From Semisulcospira habei (Eukaryota > Mollusca > Gastropoda > Semisulcospiridae), in NCBI GenBank assembly GCA_036245525.1, contig BTPG01000004.1, positions 19,763,709 through 19,827,708 on the forward strand: 64,000 nucleotides of DNA. Reading direction: 5' to 3'. The notes under the pieces are model-generated. The model was not told the origin of the DNA. It searched no databases and saw only the letters and a program-made list of their open reading frames with translations. The translations under genes were made by a program, and so were the position numbers. Every line of letters starts with the position of its first letter. Positions within the stretch are counted from its first letter, which is position 1. Of this stretch, positions 1 through 10,490 are shown piece after piece.

Positions 1-3000
1 AGTGGCTTGGTTGTCCAGACCGGTTTACCATACACATTCGGCGTATTAAACTACACTATTTTGCTTGGGGTACACATACATGTGCACGTTTTACACAATA
101 CACATTTTGGAGAAACTGACAACTCACTGGCTTGTGAATAATACACATGTGAGTCCAAAGTACACTTTTAGTCAGTTGGAAGTACACTGACTGCACCCAG
201 GGGGTCACCAGGTCGGCAAGTGGTTACTCAGAGAGCGGTCGGCGTCTTTCAGAGCTCGCCTGTCAGAGACGCCCAAGAGTACAAAGGGGACCCCAATCAG
301 AAGCAGTGCCTTGCTGTCCCACAGAGAGAGGATGTCGTCTGTCAGAGATCGCCGGACAGAGACGCCCAAGTGTTTTAGGGTGGGACCCAAGGTGGTCCCG
401 GACCTGTAAAGCACAAGATACCTTGTTCTGGGCTCTGGTCAGCAGGAGAGGTAGCTGACAACCTCTACTTGCATGGCTAAACCAATGATTCTTCCACCGG
501 CCCGGGACCCGGCCTCAAGAGTGACCCGCTCCACTGTCCGTCCGCAGGCCAGAGTGGACAAACAGCAGGTGGACTGAGCATCCAGGTGGGGCCCATGTCA
601 ACGGCGGTGACCTAGGCGCCCCGGCCCAGTAAGCTGGTAGTCACTGACTGCGGAGGGCTGGCGTCGGCTACCGTACCGACGATGCTTCCAGTCCCGGGCC
701 AGACGACAAGTCATAAACGGACATGCAGAAGCGACTGCTCGGCTTCTCAGGCGCTGGACAGTGTCTAGTGTCTGTGAGAGCATGTGGGCGCGGTAGCAAA
801 CACGTATGAGTATGTACGGTTATCGTGGTGCGCGACACAAGGGTTAAAAGGTTGCTTCCCAGCGGCTCAGCGGTTCGCCAGGCCGCTGGGGCGCGACACC
901 TATTATCCTTCCACGGTTAGGTTCCTGGAACCTCTAATCCGCTTTCTTTGCTTTGGGCAATAGAGATGAGAAAACAGAGGGGGATTCTGTCTCCCATATT
1001 TTAATCTAATTCAATAACTTGATTATCCCTTAAGGGTTATTACAATCAAATTGTGCTCATGCATTAAGCATTGATTAATTTAATTTTTCTTATTATTAGG
1101 TTGGGCGCCCTCGCCCGGGCTGCGCACCAGTTTTTTATGGCTTGTGGCGACCGCAAGGGCTACAGGACCACTGCACTTCGCTCTGCAGGATCCCGGCTCG
1201 GTGATGTTGGGCCACGCCTCGCGCCGACCATGCAGACGAGAGCCGCTCTAGATGCAGTGCAGAAGAGACGACCTCACGATGGGATCCGGGTCCCGGCGTT
1301 CGCTCATGATCTTCAGTTCCCCTTCAAAAGCAGGGACTCGCCTCACACAAGCCAGGGGTACGAGAGGAACAGGAGACGCCGTCCCAGTTCCATGGCTCGC
1401 TACGCAAGGAAAAGACGGGCTCTCCGAGTTTCGCCACCGTTCGGGGGAGCGGCCCCCTGAGACTACGTTGTTCCTTCCAAGTGCGGGGTCCGCCTTCGTT
1501 GGATCGCCGCCGGCCGGAGTTCCCCGGACTTCGGAGGGGTTGGACATCCCTTCGCCTGCGGGCGGAGCATACGGTTCCCGCTGGACGCCAGAGGACGTCA
1601 TTCGCCGTGGCTGGACGAGGTTAGCTTCTCTACGTCGCTACGCTCGCGGTTCCGAGAGGTCTTGCGTTTGCCGTCTACTGCGAAGATTTACAGGAGAGTC
1701 TACTCGAGCCGGGGACTACGCAGGTCCCCTCATCGCGTCCAAGCATTCAAGTCCCTGCCCCTGCTGGTCGGCCTTCTGTCTCCGCTTCAGGGCGCCGGGG
1801 GAGGCGCTGGTGGCTTCAGCTGGATCCTACTTCTTCCGCTGCCAACGGTTGCTGCGTCCGTCCTGATCGATTACGCGCGGCTGAGTGGAGAGTCGGCCAC
1901 GCAGGGCACCGCGCAGTGGAGAACTTCTTGGCCCCCTGGGCAGACCGACAAGGAGGCTTGCAAGGCCTGTCACTCAGCTGAGTCACGCTGCGGGCGCCGC
2001 CGGATGTAGCAGCCTTCTTAAAACACTGGACCGTCAGACAGGATTGGCAGGGACCACTCTTCCGCGGAGGCGCGGTTCGTCCGATGCACCGGATTGGGCG
2101 ACTTACATCCGAGAGACGGAGGCGGCGACGGGACGCCAACGGCACTCTCCTGTGAACGTCAGGGACAGCATGCTCCTGGCGCGCGAGGGATAGAGGTCAG
2201 CGCGGGTGGCGGACTGGTCCGACAGACTTCACTGCGGACGACGTCTTCTTCGGGGGTATGCACACAGTTCAGATTAGCTCCGCCTGAGTTGACTTGCGGC
2301 TAGTCGCTTCATTTCCCCGACGGGGTGCTACTCTTCGCTTGGGCCTGGCCGTAGTCAGCGGTGACCAGACACGCTTGTCGCCTCCTTAGACGACAGCGTC
2401 GGGACCTAGCGGAAGCGGTCGCGTTCCTGGGTGGCGGCAACTTGGAGTTTCGGCAGGCTGCAGCGCCGGACCGGAGCGGATGGACTCACCCTCGGTAGCG
2501 CCTTCAGGGAGTTACCCATTCGGCGCTGTGGATCCTGCGACCGGGGGCGCAAGTACAGGGAGTTAGACGGGACAACTTGGCAGGAATTAGTTCCTGAGAG
2601 GTCGTTGCGCTCGAGCCTGTGGCAGTAGAGTCGACGCAGCTCTTCCACTAGACGGTAGATTGGAGCACGATCTTCGTCCTTCGACTCGACACAAGTGCCT
2701 CGTCACCTCGGCAGATACCAGACAAAGACCTGAGAGCAGCGGTGCGTCTCCAGGACCTGGGACAACTCGAGTTTCGAAGTCGTCACCAGTTGGCAAGCCG
2801 GGCGGTAGGCTGGGATCATACCCACTTCGCCGTCGACTAGAGGGCCGACGCTACGGGACAGGTACTACGTGTTTTCTTCGCCGGGATTCCGTCGAGGATG
2901 GAGTGCGTGGTCGTCCTGTTCGAGTGGGACTCCCAGTAGACGGGAGCAGGGCAGTGTAGGAGGGACTCTCAGTCCCTTCTTCAGCTCTCTTAGGACGGAT

Positions 3001-4082
3001 GACTCACTAGGGGATCACCGCTCAACCTGACACCTCCTCTGCTTGGAGAAGGAGGGCGTAATTGGGAGTGGCTAGTGCGCTGGAGGCCTGCCGCGCGGGG
3101 AGGCGTCGCTGTGGCCAGATCTTCCAGCTCCACGGCTCGCCATCGAGATTGCATGCCGAAGTGTACGCGTGGTTGTCCGCCTTTACTTGTGTTGCAGCTT
3201 GGTGGATGTAGGTGCGCACCCGCAGATTGGGCAGCAAGCCCTCTTCCACAGAGGCTTCCTACGGCGGCCATAGGTGCTACCGAGACAACCCGCAGACCAT
3301 CAACCAGTCGAGTTGCGAGGGTAGATGACGAGCGCTGTGTGACGGGAATGACGACCTTCTTCCTTCCGAACTGGACGAAGCCCCAGCTGGCAGGGTGCTT
3401 CCTCGGGGGTTTTTTCATCTCCTAAGGACGGCCCCTTTCACCGTTCAGGACTATCTCACCATGATCGCCGACTCCTACAGGCGATTTCGCTCATCAGACC
3501 CGGGTAGCGGCAAAACCTCACTTCAGAGGCTTCCTTCGCTTGGAATGCCCCGCTGTGCTGCGCAGGGACCAAGTTCTACCTTGGGGGCTTACGGGATCTC
3601 AACCTCGTCTGTTGGAACCCGGCACATGACGCGCCTGACGGATGTTTCAAGGAGGAGAGCTTCAGGGCAGTCCTTGACTCAACCTCCAGGCTCAGTACTA
3701 TGCACGCTGTCCACACACCCGGGTGGCTGGCAGTGCCAGTCGACCGGTTCATGCTACAGCTACCTGACACATCTGCCTGGACGAGACGCGGCCTACATGA
3801 CGGCGACAGTTGTTTCGCCCTGCGCGTGTTGGGTGCCACCCGGGAGATCAGACTTCAAAACCCGGTGACAGCCTTACCTCTTCCAGGGTCAGTATCCGTA
3901 CGCGCTGTCGTCACACACACACAGATGGCTGGCTGGTACGGACGGACGGCGCCGTGCAACTACTACGGTACCAGCCTTCAGGGCCAAGTCGTGGTCGCCT
4001 TGGCTGCCCTACAGTCTATGTCTGTCTGCCCGTACGAGTGTCAGATTCCACTCAGTAGCCCAGACAATAGGAACCGGTGAGA

Positions 4083-4480
4083 GTCTTCCGTGCGTACCTG
4101 CGCCGGACCAAGCTGGCGCAGGGGGACGCACACACCTGTTTTCTCCCTCTGTCCACAGGTAGACGTGGTATCTCAGCCAGACCTGCTCCTCCTGGTTCCG
4201 GGGAGTTATCCGCCCGGCCTGCCAGGACGTTGACCTGTTGAGGCCACATGTTGCACAACGCGGCGCACGAGGTCAGAACCAGGGCCGCAAGTTCCGCTGC
4301 GACAGCACCGGTGCAGTCAAAGTCTTGTGGCGGCTATGAGATGGCGAGCGGAGTCCACCTTCGCCCGCTGCTACCTGAGGGACTTCTCCTCCTAGCGACA
4401 GATCCTCTCGCTGGTGGGAGACACCGCAGCAGCGCAACACTCCCTCCCGGCGCCCTAGGCGCCGCAGGTATCTTAGCTAA
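4083..4480 (+). pseudogene. DIRS tyrosine recombinase remnant (copy 1)
   Basis: Translated piecewise, this gives blocks typical of DIRS tyrosine recombinases: a YLRRTKLAQGD stretch near 4095, the catalytic H-x-x-R block AAHEVR (His codon 4266-4268, Arg 4275-4277), and the block STFARCYLRDL with the candidate nucleophilic Tyr at 4372-4374. The enzyme would integrate circular cDNA. The H-x-x-R and Tyr blocks lie in different frames, so this copy cannot encode an intact enzyme. The same offset, 106 bases from His codon to Tyr codon, occurs in copy 2, so the lesion predates the split of the two copies or belongs to a non-autonomous lineage. Confidence 0.75.
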
Positions 4481-4576
4481 AATTATCGGGAGTGTGCTGC
4501 AGGAGGGCGAGTTTGTGGGCAATGTGGTTGGCAGTAGGGGCGCTATAGCGGCACCCACCTCCTCTTTGTGATTCTT

Positions 4577-4671
4577 CCTAAGTGTAATACCATCGGTAAT
4601 GTGTTTTGAGAAAACAAATGAATTTTTCAATTAAAATGCATTTTTTTGAAAAATACTTACCGATGGTATTA
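4577..4671. repeat. DIRS internal complementary region, copy 1
   Basis: This block joins the reverse complement of the element's left end (ending GAGAAAACAAA) to the reverse complement of its right end (starting TGAATTTTTCAATT). It is the template that lets DIRS elements restore their ends through a circular intermediate. Confidence 0.85.
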
Positions 4672-4710
4672 CTCGAAGGTCCCTCCCTCCGGCCCCGCTT
4701 GCCGCAGTTC

Positions 4711-4934
4711 GCTAAGAACTAAACTGGGGTATGCTGGGTAACCTTGTACCGGATGTGAGTAAGGGGAGGCTATTCAGGTTTGGCATGGTCTATGGCGCCC
4801 CACTCCTGCCAACACCCCCTTATACGGACACAACCAAAATTTGGCTAAAATTAGGCCAGCTAAGAGCCATTTCCTAAGTGTAATACCATCGGTAAGTATT
4901 TTTCAAAAAAATGCATTTTAATTGAAAAATTCAT
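4711..4934 (+). repeat. DIRS right terminal repeat, copy 1
   Basis: It is nearly identical to 25927-26150 and is the inverted complement of the copy 2 left end (19307-19508). It ends AAAAATTCAT, after which the flank differs from that of copy 2, fixing the boundary. Confidence 0.85.
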
Positions 4935-5005
4935 ATTTTAAAGAAATCAGCCTCAGGATGTAATGAGTTAAATACAATCATTGAAAAGCTATATTTTGTT
5001 ATCAG

Positions 5006-5099
5006 GGATGATCTTCCAGAGTCCACATTTAAATACCAGCTGCTGGGTCTGAACCTCCTCTGTCTCCTGTCCCAAAACAGACTGGCTGAGTTTCACACA
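5006..5099 (+). CDS. PSMD8: PSMD8 (Rpn12) internal exon
   Basis: This exon gives one split-codon base plus 31 codons, including FKYQLLGLNLLCLLSQNR followed by LAEFHT, a well conserved stretch of the 26S proteasome lid subunit PSMD8/Rpn12. It is bounded by an acceptor ...TTATCAG and a donor GTAAGT, and ends in phase 0, matching the next exon, which opens with ELELLP. Rpn12 is a PCI-domain protein of the regulatory particle lid and acts in lid assembly and ubiquitin-dependent protein breakdown in cytosol and nucleus. The exons coding the N-terminal part lie before the window. A DIRS element ends 71 bases upstream and an intron of 11.3 kb follows. Confidence 0.96.
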
Positions 5100-5151
5100 G
5101 TAAGTAGCTTCATATGAAAAGACTGTAACAGTTTCCTCTTTAGTTTTACTT

Positions 5152-5305
5152 TTAACCTGTTCAGTGCCAAATGACGCAGATTATGTTTCTGCAATCTTCG
5201 TTGATTCAACACCAGCCTTAGCTGCCCCAGGAACATGGATTGGAAGTAGTGTCAGCAAAAGGTTTAGATCCTCATGAGCCCCCGTAACTGCAGGGGTTCA
5301 CAGAC
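5152..5305. repeat. TT-2 palindrome element, left part only
   Basis: It opens with TTAACCTGTTCAGTGCC and reaches the family core (TAGATCCTCATGAGCCCCCG). The right arm is lost or decayed after 5305. It lies in the PSMD8 intron. Confidence 0.6.
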
Positions 5306-5863
5306 CCCAAGCTAGAATTTTTCGAGGGGTAGGGCGCTGTCTTGGTCCACAGGGGCAACTACTAAGGCAAGGGACACTTTAAAAGTTCAAGAGGGCACAA
5401 GCCACAAAAAAAAAAAAAAAAAAAAAAATTCAACGGGGGTAATTCTAAATCTATCTAGGTGTACATAAGGTGGTTGTGTCCCTTGATAAAGTCTGTGCTC
5501 GCACTTATTTTCATGTTAATAAATACTCCTGTATTGTAATATTTGTGTATGCTAACACTGGGTGCACAGCCCTGAAAGTCTAAAATTTTGCCCACCAGCC
5601 TTTGGATAGTGACTTCCAAGTTTTACTAGCCAAACTGAAAATGTTACTAGCCAAAACTGAAAATTTGACTACTGAAAATAGCCCCCCAACTCAATAGTAT
5701 AATGTACCACAAGTGTTTGACACCCAATGTTAGAGAGTGTTTTCTGCCCAGAGGCATTGAAAACAAATATTTGAACAGACAATCATAACCAAGTTAATGT
5801 TTATGTCCTGACTTCAGGCTTTTGATAATATCAAGTGGAGAAATAACTGACAAAGTCCCCATG
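5306..5863. other. Intron sequence, no gene seen
   Basis: This is PSMD8 intron DNA with a poly-A run at about 5406-5428. It ends in CCATG, the left copy of the gypsy target duplication (5859-5863). No coding or structured RNA signal is visible. Confidence 0.6.
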
Positions 5864-6730
5864 TGTTACGATTGTGGTTGTGTTATCCTGTGAGAGCATA
5901 CATGTGTGATTCGTAGGTAACGATCCGATGTTTATTTGAGCTATCTTGGTTACAATTCACGTGCCTTTTTAGTTAGATTTCCTTTTGTTCATGAGTAGAG
6001 CCGTTTTCGTTTTGTTAAGTTTAGTCCGGAGCGTGCTAGAAAGGTCGCACTGTCTAGTGGCCTCGTAAGTGTCACGTCGGTTAGTTGACATCGCAACATT
6101 TTCGCTACTTTTTGTTTTCCTGTGCGCGTGTATTGAGCAGCCTTTATTTTGTTTTGGGAATGTTCTCGTACCTTTTTGAGCTATCATGGAACGTGGTGAT
6201 AGGGTTACCATACTTTTATGTGACTTAATTATACGCTAGAATTTAGAGCTGAAGTGAGCAGCCTAGTTTTTGTAGCCTGTTATATTGTTTCTGGAAAGTT
6301 TATGTTAATGAGCTTTGGCTGCGTGTTTCGTTCTGATTGGTTGAGTTGTATGTTTTCCATAGACGATTCTAGATTTTTGTAGTATATATAAGGAGGGCGC
6401 TGGGAAAGCCCAGTCGTACATTGTCTTGCTTTGTCATTTGTAAAGACACGTATAGTTTATTGGGAGAGACGCTGTGTATGAGAAACTTTGTGTCGTAGTG
6501 TGGACATAGCAGAAGAGACTTTGTATCAGTAGTTTGTGCATTTGAAAGTGCATTACTGTGTGGATATCGCATCGCTGAATTAAATATTGTTGGAACTGTT
6601 ACTCCAGTATTGTCTATATCCTTAAGCCACGTGTGACGGATTGCAGCTGAACGAGGTTTATTTTAAAGAACTCTACGTGTGTGTGTCTGGTGTGTTTATC
6701 ATACTTCGACAACAACTCCACCACGTAACA
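5864..6730 (+). repeat. Gypsy 5' LTR
   Basis: 867 bases running from TGTTACG to CGTAACA, closely matching the 3' LTR once its insert is removed. A TATA-like signal lies at 6383-6392. The primer-binding region would start just after the LTR (TTGGCGACCTCGACG); I did not assign the primer tRNA. Confidence 0.92.
6383..6392 (+). promoter_or_regulatory. TATA-like box in 5' LTR
   Basis: TATATATAAGG starts at 6383, about 350 bases before the LTR end. The same motif occurs in the 3' LTR near 11520. It is the likely core promoter of the retroelement. Confidence 0.55.
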
Positions 6731-6812
6731 TTTTGGCGACCTCGACGAGACCTCTTCAGTTGGTTCAGTGGAAAGGGTAGCAGGAGAAAACAGCCAGCAG
6801 TGAAAAGCAGAG

Positions 6813-9389
6813 ATGGCGACATCGGAGATGGAGACATTCCTGAAAATTGGAAAGGAATGTGGCCTCGAAGGAGCTCAACTCCTCGAGTTTGTAAAAGAGA
6901 GAGAGAAAGAGAGACTAGAGAGAGAAGAAAAGGAGAGACTGGAGAGAGAGGAGAAAGAAGAAAAGAGACGAGAGAGAGAAGAAAAGGAGAGACTGGAGAA
7001 AGAGGAGAAAGAAGAAAAGAGACGAGAGAAAGAAGAAAAAGAGAGATTGGAAAAAGAAGAAAGAGCTAGAGAGCGTGAAATTAGGAAACTCAAAATTCAA
7101 GCAGAAGAGGCGGAGAGGCAGCGACAACACAAAATTCATCTGAAGCAGATGGAGATAGAGGCACAGAGCCAGAGAACTAATGAAGCAACAGCATTAGCGA
7201 GCAGAGAACAAACAGCCCGTGCGCCAAAACGTCCACCTTTCATTGAAAATTCAGATAAGATGGATGCTTATCTGGAGTGATTCGAGCGCTTCGCAAATAG
7301 CAACAATTGGAAACAAGAGACTTGGGCTATTAAACTGAGCGCACTTCTAACTGGCAAAGCGCTTGAATTTTACACCCGCTTACCAAGAGAAGAAGCCGAA
7401 GATTATACGCAGTTGAAAGCCGCCCTGCTGAGACAGTATGACTTTACTGTACAAGGTTACAGGTGACGATTTAGGAACTGCAAGCCTGAAGAAGGAGAAA
7501 CACCCGGCCTATTCATTGAAAGAATCAGAAGCTACCTGGAGAAATGGATAGAGCTGGCTGGTTTAAACAGAGAGTACCAGGACTTGTGTGACCTCATCAT
7601 CAAAGAACAAGTTTTCAGCGCATGTTCTAAGGACCTGGCCGCCCACCTCAGAGAGCAAAAAGACCAGTCACTAAAGGCCCTGGCCGACTTCGCTCAAAGA
7701 TACCTTGACGCTCACAACATGAAGTTCGGGTCCAATAAGCCACAGCGTGTGTCTGCACCAGCAGAGGAAATCCACAATATCAGAGACACCCCGAGATACA
7801 AACCGGTGGAGAACCTGACATGTTTTCTCTGTGGAAAGAAAGGTCACAAAGCGATACGGTGTCCGTCTAAAGATGTTCCCCGAGGTGACAACATCAGAAG
7901 ATCCAACCAAGATCGTGGGATAGCAGGCAGAAGCAGTACCACATCTCAACACAGAGCTGCCGCTGTATTAGCCAATGATGTGACGTCATCCAATGACTTT
8001 GAGTCTAGAGAAACGCGAGTGACACCAGAGCTGATTGAATCTTTCAAAAAGAATGGACGCATCCCAGTAGGAGATGGAGCTACATTTTTACCAGTCTCAA
8101 ACATCGTGCTGCCTGAGAATGAAGTGCTGAACATGCCGGTGGTGTCAGAATTCGTCGGCGACACACCAGTGAGAGTGTTGAGAGACACTGGTTGTAGCTG
8201 CATCACTGTGAGAGAGGACCTAGTAGCTGAAGACCAGAAGCTACAGGAGTGGACCACCCTCATTTTGGCTGACGGAACTGTAAGGATTATCCCCCTTGCC
8301 AAAGTCAGTGTCGACACCCCATACTTGACAGGAGATGTGAAGGCGTTGTGCGTGAAGATGCCAGTCTACGACCTCATCATTGGAAACATTGATGGTGCCA
8401 GAAACGCAGACGATCCAGATCCAGGGTGGAGACCTGAAATATGTTCTGTTACCACGAGAAGTCAAGCAAAGAAGAGTCACCAGACCATCCCTCTAAAAGT
8501 GGTGGACAACACGGAAGCAGCTGTCGTGAATAGGGACAGGCTGGTGGAGCTACAGAGAGGTCAAGACAAACCAAAATTGGCAGAATCAGTGCGTCTTGCT
8601 GATGACGAAAGACTAGACGACGAGAACCTGTTTGACCTTAATGAACTCCGACACAAAGAGGATGTAGAAGATATCCAGTTCGGTCAGAATCTAACCCAGA
8701 CTCAACGTGAAGAACTGCGCGTCCTGACTCAAGAGTTTGAGCATCGGTTTACACCTGACCCAGGGACAACAGACACCATCCAGCACGAGGTAAACCTGAC
8801 GTCAAACAAGCCAGTTCGCAGCAAACCTTATCGTCTTCCTTATAACACGAGGGAAGAATTGAAAAAGGATATCAAGGAAATGCTGAGTCTGAATGTCATC
8901 AGAGAGTCCAAGTCACCATATGCGTCTCCAGTTGTCATCGTGAAGAAACCAGATGGATCCAACCGAGCGTGTGTGGACTATCGCAGACTCAATAAACTAA
9001 CTATCTTTGATCCAGAGCCTATGCCCACAGCGGAAGAACTGTTCCAGAAGGTCAGTGGAGACCGATTTTTCTCCAAAATTGACCTAAGCAAAGGGTATTG
9101 GCAAATCAAGGTTGCAAAAAAAGATATACCCAAGACAGCGTTCGTCACACCCGACGGTCATTGGGAGTTCCTGAAGATGCCTTTTGGTATGGTGAACAGT
9201 GGTGCCACATTGAAGAGAGGACTGAAAAAGATCCTAGAAGATATGCAAAATGTGGTCTTTTACTGGGACGACATTTTGATCCATACCAAAACTTGGGGGG
9301 GGCCACCTCAAAGCCCTCCGAGAACTGTTCCAAAGACTGTCAGATGCGAATTTCACCATCCGTCCAAGCAAGTGTATTATTGGGGCTGA
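6813..9389 (+). pseudogene. Gypsy Gag-protease-reverse transcriptase frame with two stops
   Basis: A single frame opens at ATG 6813. It encodes a Glu/Arg/Lys-rich coiled-coil stretch made of short repeated units (about 6895-7075), then Gag helices, a CX2CX4HX4C zinc knuckle (7821-7862), an aspartic protease with DTG at 8184-8192, and reverse transcriptase with the active site read as YWDD (9261-9272) after SPYASPVVIVKKPDG. Two TGA codons (7278-7280 and 7463-7465) interrupt Gag without shifting frame; both could be C-to-T changes at CpG of an Arg codon. A run of G at about 9294-9301 throws the frame, so the tail to 9389 is out of phase. The copy is therefore inactive as written. Confidence 0.9.
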
Positions 9390-10065
9390 CAACATAGACT
9401 TCATTGGACATAAATTGAGCGAAGGTTTAAAGGGGCTACACGACGCCAACGTGCAGAAGATCAGGGATGCCCCGCGACCTACGACCAAGACGCAAGTGCG
9501 CTCATTTATGGGCTTGGCGAACTACTACCGGGAGTTCATACCAAACTTTGCGGCAGTCACAGCACCCCTGACTGATTTGCTGAGGAAAGGACAACCTAAC
9601 ATAGTGAAGTGGGAGGATGCCCAAGAGCGAGCATTCCAGGCGGTTCGAGATATCCTAACCGAGAAGCCTGTTCTACACCTTCCTGACCCGTTGAATACGT
9701 TCTTCCTAAGAACAGACGCCTCCAACGAAGGAGTAGGTGCAGTCTTGATGCAAGAAGATAACGGAAAACTCCACCCATTGAGCTACGCCAGCAAAAAGTT
9801 GACCAGAGCTGAGAGAAACTACTCGACCATCGAGAAGGAGTGCCTAGCCATCATCTGGGGAGTAAGGCGATTCGAACTATACCTTCTGGGAGTGCCATTT
9901 GTTCTCCAAACAGACCATCAACCCTTGAACTATCTAAATTCTGCAAAGTTTACAAATTCTCGTATTATGAGATGGGCGATGTTCTTGCAGAATTTTGACA
10001 TTAAACTACAGTCTATCAAGGGTTCACAGAATTTTGGAGCAGATTACCTGAGCAGAGCAGTTTAA
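9306..10065 (+). pseudogene. Gypsy reverse transcriptase C-terminus and RNase H
   Basis: This continues the same polyprotein in the frame reached after the G-run slip. It contains the RT connection region (FMGLANYYREFIPNF), the RNase H-like segment with LRTDASNEGVGAVL, YSTIEKECLAI and TDHQPLNYL, and it ends in ADYLSRAV and a TAA. RNase H would remove the RNA strand during cDNA synthesis. In most gypsy elements an integrase with an HHCC finger and a DDE core would follow; neither is present before the LTR. Confidence 0.88.
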
Positions 10066-10255
10066 ATGAACATTTCTGTGTCCAGAACATTTTGTATGAA
10101 ACATTTCGATGCTCAGGACTGTTTACAGGAATTGTGAGATGTTTATTTTAATTTGATTTTTGATGTGAAATTATATTTGTTTAGGGTTTTGTGTAGGTTT
10201 ACACAGCCACAACCGTATTTTTGAAATTTGAGAAGAAATTTTTGAAATTTCGTTC

Positions 10256-10479
10256 TTAACCCATATCATACTGAGGCTAAAAGCTTCAAAATTGTACACG
10301 GCCATATGCAAGCTACATTATAGTAATTACAGATAAGGATATACACCAATGGCTTTAGTTCAAGGGTAGTGCCAGAATAGCTTGGCGCCTAGAGGCGCCA
10401 AGCTATTCTGGCACTACCATTGAACTATTTTAGTCAAACTTATTTCACACACTGGTGTATTCCGAATGATAAGGGTTAA
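10256..10479. mobile_element. TT-1 palindrome element inside the gypsy element
   Basis: It runs from TTAACCCATATCATACTGAG to a matching inverted end (GAATGATAAGGGTTAA), 224 bases TTAA to TTAA. Its centre (about 10356-10431) is the TT-1 hairpin: AGTGCCAGAATAGCTTGGCG on one arm and its complement on the other. Its place between RNase H and the 3' LTR shows it entered, or was carried by, this retrotransposon. Confidence 0.8.
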
Positions 10480-10490
10480 GAGGGGGGTAA
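10478..10490 (+). other. Gypsy polypurine tract
   Basis: AAGAGGGGGGTAA lies directly before the 3' LTR start TGTTACG, as expected for the plus-strand primer of reverse transcription. Confidence 0.65.

Larger units (their letters stand above)
1..4934 (+). mobile_element. DIRS-type retrotransposon, copy 1 (5' part outside window)
   Basis: The sequence from position 1 matches copy 2 from about 21213 onward with few differences, to a shared 3' end at 4934. It carries the hallmarks of the DIRS order: a terminal repeat that is inverted relative to the left end seen in copy 2, an internal complementary region (4577-4671), and remnants of a tyrosine recombinase (4083-4480). DIRS elements use that recombinase instead of an integrase and make no target duplication. 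Reading frames are broken throughout. I could not recognise gag, reverse transcriptase or RNase H with confidence. The 3' end lies 71 bases before a PSMD8 exon, in the same orientation as the gene, so it sits in an intron. Confidence 0.85.
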
